The notes under the pieces were generated by a model. It had not been told where the DNA came from, searched no databases, and was given only the letters and a program-made list of their open reading frames with translations. The position numbers and the translations under genes are program-made. This document shows, one piece after another, positions 8,370-15,900 of a stretch of 24,823 bases of DNA. Source of the stretch: an uncultured Eubacteriales bacterium (GTDB taxonomy: Bacteria; Bacillota; Clostridia; Oscillospirales; Oscillospiraceae); assembly GCA_900544945.1 (NCBI GenBank), contig UQXG01000012.1, positions 1 through 24,823 of the forward strand, read 5' to 3'. Each line of letters starts with the position of its first letter. Within the stretch, counting starts at the first letter, position 1.

Positions 8370-8454
8370 GGAAGCCCTGGATCAGAGCTTCCTTTAGAAA
8401 AGGGGCAGCAAACCCTTCCTTGCAGCTTCTTTGCTGTGGAAAAGTCTGCTGCCC
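8370..8454 (-). promoter_or_regulatory. Two hairpins between the binding-protein and permease genes
   Basis: In the direction of transcription, a long stem (GGGCAGCA at 8447-8454 pairing with TGCTGCCC at 8403-8410, with inner CTTTTCC/GGAAGGG pairing) is followed by CTTTTC. A second compact hairpin at 8370-8392 has a 10-bp stem (with one G-U pair in RNA) and a 3-base loop. Such elements often act as partial terminators or 3' stabilisers that keep binding-protein mRNA more abundant than permease mRNA. The role here is inferred. Confidence 0.6.
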
Positions 8455-8466
8455 GTGCGTTAGAAC

Positions 8467-10086
8467 TTACTGGACATCCAGGCTGACGAAGTCAAAGCAG
8501 AAGGCAGCGCTGACGGTCAGATTCTTCAGGCGGCTGCTGACTGCCCAGGTCTTACCGGGCTGGAGCAGCACCACGGCGGGAGCGTTCTTCTCGTCCATCT
8601 GCTTCTGGATTTCGGTGAAGAGCTCGGCACGCTTGTCGCTGTCGGTTTCCACGGAAGCCTTCTGTCCCAGCTCAGCCAGCTCCGGATCCATCTCCGCAGC
8701 CCAGCCCAGACGCAGACCTACGGTGTTGCCGGGCAGGAAGGCCAGCTGGTTGTTGGAATCGTTGTAGTCCGGGCCCCACTGGCACATGACGGACTGCTGC
8801 TTGCCGTCCCGGTAGCCCTCCAGGTAAACGGCAACCTCCTGAGGCTCGATGTTCACGGTGATACCGGCCTCGGCCAGATCCGCCTGCACCTTCTGAGCCA
8901 GGGTCATGAAGGAAACGCCGTCGGGAGCCATGTCGGGGATGACACCCATGCTGAAGGTAATGCCGTCAGGATAGCCCGCCTCGGTCAGCAGTGCCTTGGC
9001 CTTCTCCACATCCCGGGTGATGGTGGTTTCCCCGGCGTAGCCCAGGAAGCCCTTGGGAATAATACCGGCAGGGGTGGTAGCGCCGTTGCCTGCCAGAGCG
9101 CACAGGCCAGGATAATCGATGGCGTAACGGATGGCCTCACGAACGGTGGGGTTGGCCAGCTCCTTGCCGTACTCCTCGCTGGCGTTCAGACCCAGGAAGA
9201 AAAGATCCATGGTGTCAAAGCTCACCAGCTTGATGCTCTCGTTGCCCTCCAGCAGGGCGGTCTGGTCAGCGGTCAGATCCAGGGCGAAGTCCAGGTCGCC
9301 GCCTTCCAGCTCCATCTGCTGAGTAGCGGAGTCGGCAATGTTGCGGATGATGTAGGTATCCACATTGCCGGCAGGGAAGTAGGAATCCGGGTTCTTCACC
9401 AGCACCAGCTCGGAGCCGCTGTTAAAGGAGGAAATCTTGTAGGGGCCGCAGCCGATGGAGGTGGTGTCAAAGTAAGCCTGACCGGCATCGCTGCTGTCAC
9501 AGGTGGCGCCGTTGGCCTGGGCGACCTCGGCATCATACACACCGGCGGAGGCTCTGGTCAGAATGTTCAGCAGAGCGGGGTTGGGCTCGGACAGGGTGAC
9601 GGTCACTTCATAATCGCCGGTGGCCTCCACGCTCTCCACGCTGGACAGCAGGAAGGAGGGATTTCCGGCGGCACCCTTCAGCCGGTTCAGGGAGAAGGCC
9701 ACGTCGGAAGCCTTCAGCTCCTTGCCTGTGGTGAACTGGATGCCCTGGTTCAGGGTGAAGGTATAGGTCAGGCCGTCATCGGAGATGACCCACTTGGAAG
9801 CCACACAGGGCAGGATCTTGGATTCATCGGCGTAGTCGCTGGTGACCAGGGTGGGATACACGGAGTGCAGCATCATCTCAGCATCCCACTCATACTCGTG
9901 GGCAGGATCCATGGTGGTTGCGCCCATGCTCACACCGACCACCACCTGCTTGGTCTGGGCGGTTTCTCCGGCAGCACCGGTGGCGGCGGAAGCGACGGGG
10001 GTATCGGCCTTTTCAATGGTGCCGCCGCAGGCGGTCAGGCCGAATACCAGCAGCGCGGCCAGCGCAATGGCAAGCATTCTCTTCAT
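8467..10086 (-). CDS. dppA: Peptide-binding lipoprotein of an ABC importer (family 5 solute-binding protein)
   Basis: The 539-residue protein has a lipoprotein signal peptide with lipobox LTAC (Cys20), a short linker rich in Ala/Thr/Gly, and a type II periplasmic-binding fold of the DppA/OppA family from about residue 45. Characteristic segments are YEWDAEMMLHSVYPTLV, DDGLTYTFTLNQGIQFTTGK, SIGCGPYKISSF, NPTVREAIRYAIDYPGL and QWGPDYNDSNN, the last aligning with the DppA region whose aspartate holds the peptide amino end. It is anchored to the outer face of the membrane and delivers substrate to the permeases. The ATG follows AGAGGAG. Ligand preference cannot be read directly; di/tripeptides are the default expectation. 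Confidence 0.93.
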   Translation of the reverse strand: MKRMLAIALAALLVFGLTACGGTIEKADTPVASAATGAAGETAQTKQVVVGVSMGATTMDPAHEYEWDAEMMLHSVYPTLVTSDYADESKILPCVASKWVISDDGLTYTFTLNQGIQFTTGKELKASDVAFSLNRLKGAAGNPSFLLSSVESVEATGDYEVTVTLSEPNPALLNILTRASAGVYDAEVAQANGATCDSSDAGQAYFDTTSIGCGPYKISSFNSGSELVLVKNPDSYFPAGNVDTYIIRNIADSATQQMELEGGDLDFALDLTADQTALLEGNESIKLVSFDTMDLFFLGLNASEEYGKELANPTVREAIRYAIDYPGLCALAGNGATTPAGIIPKGFLGYAGETTITRDVEKAKALLTEAGYPDGITFSMGVIPDMAPDGVSFMTLAQKVQADLAEAGITVNIEPQEVAVYLEGYRDGKQQSVMCQWGPDYNDSNNQLAFLPGNTVGLRLGWAAEMDPELAELGQKASVETDSDKRAELFTEIQKQMDEKNAPAVVLLQPGKTWAVSSRLKNLTVSAAFCFDFVSLDVQ

Positions 10087-10116
10087 AATAATTGACTCCT
10101 CTCATTTTTAATATGG

Positions 10117-10141
10117 ATAAACCGGTGGTCAGCCGATTTAT
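10117..10141 (-). promoter_or_regulatory. Hairpin between ridA and the binding-protein gene
   Basis: The 66-bp gap between these genes contains a 9-bp stem (one G-U in RNA) with a 7-base loop and no T-run. It may protect or process the transcript between ridA and the highly expressed binding-protein cistron. Confidence 0.45.
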
Positions 10142-10152
10142 TTCATATGGGA

Positions 10153-10524
10153 TTACAGCTCGGCAACGGCCTCGATCTCGCACAGAGCGCCCTTGGGCAG
10201 GGTTTTCACCGCCACACAGGCCCGGGCGGGCTTGGATACGAAATACTTGGCGTAGACTTCATTGAATACGGCGAAGTCCGCCATGTCCGCCAGGAAGCAG
10301 TTGGTCTTGACCACCTTGTCAAAGCCGACACCGGCGGCTTCCAGTATCGCGCCCACGTTTTTGCAGCTCTGCTCGGCCTGCGCTGCAATTGTGTCGCCGG
10401 AAAAAGCGCCGGTTTCGGGATTCACGGGAATCTGACCGCTGACATACAGGGTGCCGTTGGATACAATCGCCTGGGAGTAGGGGCCGATGGCCGCGGGTGC
10501 GTTGGGTGTATGAATGATTTTCAT
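10153..10524 (-). CDS. ridA: RidA family enamine/imine deaminase
   Basis: The 123-residue protein is a RidA (YjgF/YER057c/UK114) family member of normal length, expected to form a cytosolic trimer that hydrolyses 2-aminoacrylate and related enamines/imines to keto acids and ammonia. The family block is clear: IGPYSQAI near the N-terminus, VSGQIPVNPETG, and the signature KPARACVAVKTLPKGALCEI ending with an IEAVA strand. Arg101 is the substrate-carboxylate ligand and Glu117 the conserved C-terminal glutamate. The ATG at 10524 follows GGAGG; a TTG at 10560 would add 12 residues and is less likely. It is the first full gene of the transport operon, which suggests that the pathway makes a reactive enamine, for example through the PLP enzyme at 34-1224. 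Confidence 0.95.
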   Translation of the reverse strand: MKIIHTPNAPAAIGPYSQAIVSNGTLYVSGQIPVNPETGAFSGDTIAAQAEQSCKNVGAILEAAGVGFDKVVKTNCFLADMADFAVFNEVYAKYFVSKPARACVAVKTLPKGALCEIEAVAEL

Positions 10525-10577
10525 GGATTTTCCTCCAGTTCTACTTGTCGTGTCCTCCAAAAATGTTTACCCGTCAT
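10521..10577 (-). CDS. Candidate 18-residue leader peptide coupled to ridA
   Basis: A short ORF encodes MTGKHFWRTRQVELEENP. It starts with ATG 9 bases after a good Shine-Dalgarno, AGAAGGA (10587-10593), about 21 bases from the predicted transcript start. Its TGA overlaps the ridA ATG as ATGA, and the ridA Shine-Dalgarno lies inside it. The last sense codon is proline followed by UGA, a context that slows termination in known leader peptides such as TnaC. It is too short for homology, so translation and a regulatory role are inferences from signal placement. Confidence 0.5.
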   Translation of the reverse strand: MTGKHFWRTRQVELEENP

Positions 10578-10604
10578 GGGCAATTGTCCTTCTGGAGTGT
10601 CATC

Positions 10605-10633
10605 ATTATATACGCTTCTCTATAAACTGTCAA
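10605..10633 (-). promoter_or_regulatory. Consensus sigma-A type promoter of the ridA-transport operon
   Basis: The minus strand reads TTGACA (10633-10628), a 17-base spacer, then TATAAT (10610-10605), a perfect match to the housekeeping consensus. The expected start of transcription is near 10598, leaving a leader of about 74 bases before ridA. Confidence 0.9.
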
Positions 10634-10634
10634 T

Positions 10635-10653
10635 AATTTTAGTGGCTAAAATT
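10635..10653. promoter_or_regulatory. Perfect 19-bp palindrome, candidate operator
   Basis: AATTTTAGTGGCTAAAATT is an 8-3-8 perfect inverted repeat that begins one base upstream of the operon -35 box, centred near -46 from the expected start. It lies in the divergent promoter region shared with the YheO/DauR-like regulator, which is the natural candidate to bind it. Both repression and activation are compatible with this position; the consensus promoter makes repression more natural. Confidence 0.65.
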
Positions 10654-10691
10654 TTGTTTATTGCAGAGATGATTTTGTATGATTTCACAAC

Positions 10692-10720
10692 TTGTTTTTT
10701 CATCCGATTCTCGTTACAAT
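10692..10720 (+). promoter_or_regulatory. Promoter of the divergent regulator gene
   Basis: TTGTTT (10692-10697), 17 bases, then TACAAT (10715-10720) is a plausible sigma-A promoter with a strong -10 and weaker -35. Transcription would begin near 10727, giving a leader of about 118 bases. Confidence 0.65.
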
Positions 10721-10739
10721 AGCATAAGGTTTTGGAAAC

Positions 10740-10784
10740 ATGAAAGGTCCCGGCTTCTTTCCCACTATTTCCTTGCGTCCATGA
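10740..10784 (+). CDS. Candidate 14-residue leader ORF in the regulator 5' region
   Basis: The short ORF encodes MKGPGFFPTISLRP and ends in Pro-UGA; its TGA overlaps a second ATG at 10781 as ATGA. An AAGG (10726-10729) lies 10 bases before the ATG but very close to the predicted transcript start. The second ORF (10781-10858, 25 codons) runs through the regulator's Shine-Dalgarno and past its start codon in another frame. Both ORFs begin in an imperfect direct repeat, CATGAAAGGTCCC (10739-10751) and CATGAAAGTTCCC (10780-10792), which could instead be a protein-binding site. Confidence 0.3.
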   Translation: MKGPGFFPTISLRP

Positions 10785-10810
10785 AAGTTCCCCGGGTCAA
10801 ACCTGCAAAA

Positions 10811-10844
10811 AGGAGGTGTTCGCAGCTGCGCTGCGAAGCTGGTT
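10811..10844 (+). promoter_or_regulatory. Shine-Dalgarno separated from the start codon by a perfect hairpin
   Basis: The strong AGGAGG (10811-10816) lies 28 bases from the regulator ATG (10845). Between them TTCGCAGCTGCGCTGCGAA (10819-10837) forms an 8-bp perfect stem with a 3-base loop. Subtracting the 19-base hairpin leaves exactly 9 bases, a normal spacing. No ATG, GTG or TTG occurs in frame nearer to the Shine-Dalgarno. Confidence 0.7.
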
Positions 10845-11531
10845 ATGGACAATATTGAAATCACACTGACTTCCGTTGACAAAGCGATTCTCAACTCCTA
10901 TGCCGCCATGGTGCCAGGCCTTTCGGCCTACCTTGGCGCCCACTACGAAATTGTGCTCCACAGCCTGGCATCCCTGTCCAACTCCGTCATCGCCATCTGC
11001 AACGGTCATCACACCGGCCGGGCGGTTGGCTCCCCCATTACGGATCTGGCTCTGCAAATGCTGTCGGAAATCCGAGCCGACCGCTATGTTACGGCGAAGA
11101 ATTACTTCACCACCAAGAAGGACGGCACCCACTTAAAATCCACCACCATTCCCATCCGGGGCGAGCATCAGCGGATCATCGGCCTTCTGTGCATGAATCT
11201 GTACCTGGACACCCCTTTCTTTGACGTACTTGCCAACCTGATGCCGGATGTTCCCCTGCCCCCGGTTCCCGCCGTCCCTGTTCCGACGGAGAATTTCGCC
11301 ACCAGCTCCCAATCTCTGATTGCGGACATGGTGGAGCGGGTGTCGGCGGAGGTGCACAAGGACAAGTCCATTTCCACCGCCTGCAAAAACAAGGTCATCG
11401 TGGAGCGGCTCTACGCCCAGGGCATTTTCAGCTTCAAGGAGAGCATCGTCCGGGTTGCGGAGCTGCTGGGCATCAATAAAAATACCGTCTATATGCACGT
11501 GCGCAATATCCGCAGCGCCGAGGAAAAGTGA
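10845..11531 (+). CDS. YheO/DauR-like transcriptional regulator (PAS-like domain plus HTH)
   Basis: The 228-residue protein has the YheO PAS-like sensor domain at about 12-125 (SYAAMVPGLSAYLGAHYEIVLHSL, GRAVGSPITDLAL, TIPIRGEHQRIIGLLCMNL), a Pro-rich hinge (about 136-150), and a C-terminal helix-turn-helix at about 180-222 (GIFSFKESIVRVAELLGI followed by NKNTVYMHVRNIR). The best-studied relative, DauR of Pseudomonas, represses a D-arginine catabolic operon. RidA-family genes are common neighbours of this family. Transcribed divergently from the ridA-transport operon with a shared promoter region, it probably senses the imported compound or a breakdown product. The start is supported by the hairpin-spaced Shine-Dalgarno and by alignment of the domain start. 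Confidence 0.85.
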   Translation: MDNIEITLTSVDKAILNSYAAMVPGLSAYLGAHYEIVLHSLASLSNSVIAICNGHHTGRAVGSPITDLALQMLSEIRADRYVTAKNYFTTKKDGTHLKSTTIPIRGEHQRIIGLLCMNLYLDTPFFDVLANLMPDVPLPPVPAVPVPTENFATSSQSLIADMVERVSAEVHKDKSISTACKNKVIVERLYAQGIFSFKESIVRVAELLGINKNTVYMHVRNIRSAEEK

Positions 11532-11538
11532 GCCTAAG

Positions 11539-11726
11539 CCTTCCCTTGGGGGAAGGTGGCTCGCGCGTCTCACGCAAGCGCGAGACGGATGAGGGCCTTG
11601 CCTCTCCCTATGGGAGAGGTGCCGAAGGCGGAGAGGGCGTGTTTACCCTCTCAGTCACTCCGTGACAGCTCCCCCAGAGTGGGAGCCAAGGAGAAACGGA
11701 TTGCCACACCAGTGTTGCGACACTGG
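11539..11726. repeat. Cluster of short palindromic intergenic repeats
   Basis: The non-coding stretch after the regulator is a string of hairpins: CCTTCCC/GGGAAGG (11539-11556), CGTCTC/GAGACG (11566-11587), CCTCTCCC-TAT-GGGAGAGG (11601-11619), GTCAC/GTGAC (11654-11666), and CCAGTGT/ACACTGG (11709-11726). The wording resembles dispersed non-coding repeats common in gut Clostridia genomes, recalled from general knowledge and not checked here. No ORF with a credible ribosome binding site is present. Confidence 0.6.
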
Positions 11727-11765
11727 TTCGCAATGACACCTTCTATTTCAATATGCGATATAAAG

Positions 11766-11805
11766 AAATCCCCTATGCCATTTTCCGATGGCATAGGGGA
11801 TTTTT
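11766..11805. terminator. Strong bidirectional rho-independent terminator
   Basis: A 16-bp perfect stem (11766-11781 with 11788-11803) with a 6-base loop is followed by T-runs in both directions. It sits between the convergent regulator gene (plus) and lipoprotein gene (minus) and can serve both. Confidence 0.93.
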
Positions 11806-11814
11806 CAGTTTGTG

Positions 11815-12951
11815 TTACAGCTTAGGCGGGGTCCAGTCACCGCCGCCGGAGCCGCCGCCGGAACCGCCGGAACCGGAGGAGCCGCCGCTGCTTCTGGGAA
11901 TGGGGGTGGTTCGGGCGGTGGACTCGGCAATATAGGAAACGCTGTCACCGGACTGAACCAGCAGCACATCGCCGCTCTTCCACAGAACGGTGATCTTCTT
12001 GTTGCCGCTCAGCTGACCCAGGCTCTTGCCCGCCAGCTCAAAATTGTCGTAGCGCTTGCACTGATAGCCCGCGTAGCCCTCCCAGGGCTGGAAAACCTCG
12101 TCGCCGGGCTTTTCCACCCAGTCTACCGGAATGTAAGCCAACACGCCGTCCTCCAGAATCAGGGCATAGCCCGGAATTTCCGGGGCCACTTCCGCGTCCA
12201 GCACCAGCTGAACCTTGTCCCCCCGGTCAAAATACTTGAGCACCACCCGGCCGCCGTCAGCCCGAACCTGAGCCGCACCGGTTTTCACGGTGTCCGCCAG
12301 CAGCACCGGGCAAATGTCGCCTGCAAAGCCGGTCAGAGAAATGTCTCCCCCGTCCTTGCCGGTACCGGAGCCGCCGGAACCGGAACCGGAGCTGGAACTA
12401 CTCCCCTTAATCCGCCACTTGCTGGCCTGGGTCTTGGCGATGTAGCCCGTCAGATCCTCGGTCTGCACCAGATAGCATTCTCCCAGATCGTCCAGCACCG
12501 TCATCTGTGTGTTGGTTTTCAGGGTTGCCAGAGGCTCCCCCACCAGGGTATAGCCTTTGAAAACCCGGGTGTTGTACTTGGCATAGGCCTGCCAGGCTTC
12601 ATAGCTTTCCTCGCTGTCGAAGCGCAGGAGCACCTTGGCAAGGCTGCCCTGGGCATCTCCCACCGTCACCGTGGCCGTGGCCTCATCCGGATAGCCCGTC
12701 ACCTGGACGATGTCCCCCCGCTGGGGGAAGCTGAGGATCGCCGGAATGTGGATGCCCTGAACGGTGCCCTCCACCGTCCGGGGGGCAGGAGCAGTCGTCT
12801 CGGTAGGCTCGGTCTGGTCAGCCGCCGGAGCGGGTGCCGTTGTAGGTGTCGTCGCCACAGCCACCGGGGCGGTGGGCTGCTCCCCTTGATGGGAGCAGCC
12901 CGTGCCCAGGGCAAGGGTCAGTGCCAGAAAAATCACAAAGAATTTTTTCAT
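11815..12951 (-). CDS. Secreted lipoprotein with SH3-like segments, partner of the giant surface protein
   Basis: The 378-residue protein begins with a lipoprotein signal peptide (FLALTLALGTGC, lipid-bearing Cys19) and a Thr/Pro/Ala-rich linker (about 25-58). A globular region follows with two SH3b-like beta segments: around 135-185 (YTLVGEPLATLKTNTQMTVL, then CYLVQTEDLTGYIAKTQASKW) and near the C-terminus (SLGQLSGNKKITVLWKSGDV, then LLVQSGDSVSYIAEST). Two Gly/Ser-rich linkers lie at about 187-205 and 352-370; the chain ends DWTPPKL. The family is not recognised with certainty. Its AAGGAGG overlaps the stop codon of the giant gene 12 bp upstream, so the two are co-translated. A role in tethering or organising the giant protein at the cell surface is inferred. 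Confidence 0.75.
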   Translation of the reverse strand: MKKFFVIFLALTLALGTGCSHQGEQPTAPVAVATTPTTAPAPAADQTEPTETTAPAPRTVEGTVQGIHIPAILSFPQRGDIVQVTGYPDEATATVTVGDAQGSLAKVLLRFDSEESYEAWQAYAKYNTRVFKGYTLVGEPLATLKTNTQMTVLDDLGECYLVQTEDLTGYIAKTQASKWRIKGSSSSSGSGSGGSGTGKDGGDISLTGFAGDICPVLLADTVKTGAAQVRADGGRVVLKYFDRGDKVQLVLDAEVAPEIPGYALILEDGVLAYIPVDWVEKPGDEVFQPWEGYAGYQCKRYDNFELAGKSLGQLSGNKKITVLWKSGDVLLVQSGDSVSYIAESTARTTPIPRSSGGSSGSGGSGGGSGGGDWTPPKL

Positions 12952-12963
12952 CCGTCCGCCTCC

Positions 12964-15900
12964 TTAGTTGGGGTACTTGCTGGTATCAACGCTGTTGATG
13001 ATGTTCCAGACGTACTTGTAGCTTGCGGTTCCCTGCTTGTAGGTGTCCCGGTTCTGCCAGGCAACGTAGCCGATGGAACGGGTGACGCTGCCGCCGTAGA
13101 GGGTCACGGTTTCGCCGGTGGCGGTGTCTGTCAGCTTGATGTAGGGACGCATGACCAGATCCGGCTGGCACTGGGCATCCGTAAAGCCCACCAGCACATT
13201 GGTGTACTGAATCATGCCGTTTTCCTTGGCGAAGATGGGGTCGGCCTTGCCCTTCTTATAGGCGTAATTCTTCTTGTCGCTGCTGTCGAGATTCAGAGTG
13301 TTGCTGCCCAGTTTGTCCGCCCACTGAACCACGGTGCCGTATTCCTCCAGTGTGTAGCCGGCCAGACCCGCCTTGCTCACCAGGCTCTTCTTCACATCCT
13401 GGTCAATGCCGGTGATCATCCGGATGCCCTTCTTGCCGGAGACCCGGATGGAGCAGCCGGCGTAGTTCAGAAGATTCGCAAACTCGGTGATTTCCTCGGC
13501 CTTCGCGCCGCCTTCCTGACGGGTGATACGGAACACCTGCATCCCCGTGGGATAGTTGGTGTAGGAACCCGTCGGTGTGCCGTCCTTAAAGGAGTAGATG
13601 GTCAGCAGATCGCCGGTTTCCGGCAGGTTGACATAACGCTGCGTAGGTATTCTTTGCAGGTAACCCGCCATTTCCTCAATGGGATATTCCTTCCCATCGA
13701 CGGTCACGGTGGTCTTGCCCTCAAATTCCTCCCTATCTGTCACGTCCAGGTAATTGGCAGGTGTCTCGACGGTGTAGGTAACGCTGATGCTTAGGTATCC
13801 GCTGGAATACAATCCGCTGTAATACACCACCGTGAAACTGTGTTCGCCGGGCGTCTGGCACTGCAAAAACTCCGGCTTCAGCGTCAGGGTAAACGGTTTG
13901 TCCATCTCACCGCTGGCCGTCAACAACGAACTGACACCACTCCCGATATAAGTGTTTCCCTGGCGGAGTCCGTCAAATTTCCGGCTCTGGCCGTTGACGG
14001 TGAAGCTCAGAGACTTGCCGCTGCCCTTGTACCAGATCTGGCCGTCGCCCTCGGTAATCGTCCAGGCGTCCAGCTGAGCTTCCAGCCGAACCAGCTTGTC
14101 AAGCTTCGTGCTGTCCACCAGGGTCTTCTGGTGGTCGGTCAGGTCGCTGTAGGCTTGCCGGGCGGGCCGGATCTTCGTATCCTCCACGGTCTGCTGGTAC
14201 GGCTCCACGGAATCCGGCAGGGCATCGATCTGCGCCTCTACCGCCGCCACCTGATCCAGAACCTGACGCAGCTTCTCAATCCGAGCCAGCGCATCGTTAA
14301 TTTCCTTCTTCTCCGAATCAAAGGCATAGGTCACATCCAGGCCCTTGAGGGTCGCTTCCACATCGTCCAGGATGGCACGGTCGGATTTCTGAATTGATCC
14401 TTCCAGAATGCTGTACAGGGGCTGGGTCAGATCGGAAAGGGGCTTCATGTACACGGTGATGGTGGCCTCATTGCCGCACCGGTCACCCGCCGTGATGGTA
14501 TAGGGTCTGCCGTCGTTTTCCAGCTTCAGCTTGATCGGATTCTCATTTCCGCCATTGGGAACCACTCCGATTGAGCCTTTCGCCTTATACCAGTCCGGCA
14601 TACCGTCGTCATGAATCTTCAGCATCTGGGTCACATAGTAGGTTTCCCCGTCCTTCACGCCGGAGAAGGTGGGCGGATTGCTCTCCTTGACCAGCTTGCC
14701 GGTGCAGGCGTAGCCCGCATTATTCGCATTGTCCAGCGCCTTGGCGTAGAGGTAGTACACCCCGTCCTCGGTGATAGACACCTTGCCCGCCTGCTTCCAG
14801 GAAGCGGTGTCCATGTCCGCTCGGGTCAGGGGCGTCTTGGACAGGCAGTACCAGAGGCTGGCCACGCCGGAGAGGCGATCCGTTGCCGCAATCGCAAAAT
14901 TGCCGTTCACAAAGTCGTCCGCCGGGTTCTCCTGGAAGCCCTCCCACTTGACATAGTCAAAGCTGTCCTTACTCATTCTGCCCTGGATGTAGACCTTGGG
15001 TGCCACGTTGTCCGTCTTCACGCCGGTGACGGTGATGGTGATATCCTTTTCGGGGGCAGTCAGTTTGACCGCACCATCATTGCCGAGCGTCAGCTTCGTT
15101 TTCTCGCTTCCAGCTTCCGCCCAGATGCCAAAATCTGCGGCCTTATACGCACCCACAGAATCCAGTTGGAAACTCAGCTTCACATCCTCGTGCCAGTCCA
15201 ATTCGGTCTTGTTCGCCGTCAGGGTGTAGCCTTTCTGATTCTCCGGCAGGGTGACTTTCAGCTTCCGGCCGGGCTGGACGGTGACCTCCTGAGTATCGGA
15301 GGGCAGGTAGTTCTTCGCCTCTGCCAGGCGGATTTCATAGACTCCCGGGATAAGCGTATGAAAGGTCTCACCCTGGGATGCCGATATCCGTTCAAAGGTC
15401 TCCTCGCCCTTCTTCCGGATTTCATAAACGTCTACGGAGGGCAGCAGGGTCACGCCGCCGTCGCCCTTGCCGGAGATGGTTTCGTTGACCACCGCAATGT
15501 TGGCGGTCTGGGCGGCCTTTTGAATCGTGACTGCCAGGCTCAAACTGGCTGTGGTGTAGTTGGTTCCTCCTGTCCAAGTCGCATACAGGATGTAGGTACC
15601 AGCGTCTACCGGATTCGCGCCCGGTTCCAACCCGGAATTATTCCCTGTCTTCCAATGGTAGCTGAACGTACCGTCCGGGTGATTGGTGGTGAAGTTCTCG
15701 GCCTTGGGGGTGGGAATCGTGTCGCCGTAGGTAAACTCGGTGGGATAGTCCTTGTTTTCCAGCTTGCCCGGAGCCTTGGTCACGGTAATCTGAATGTCCT
15801 TACTCAGGGTGTAGCCGCCCGCGGTGACAGAGACCCGGTAGGTATGCACGCCCGCGCTCACGCCCGCAGGCAGGGTGAAGCTGGTTCCGGTTTCCGTAAA

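Noticed and set aside
11539..11726. Possible CRISPR or tandem repeat array after the regulator gene
   Set aside because: The palindromes differ in sequence and spacing; there is no repeat-spacer periodicity and no cas gene.
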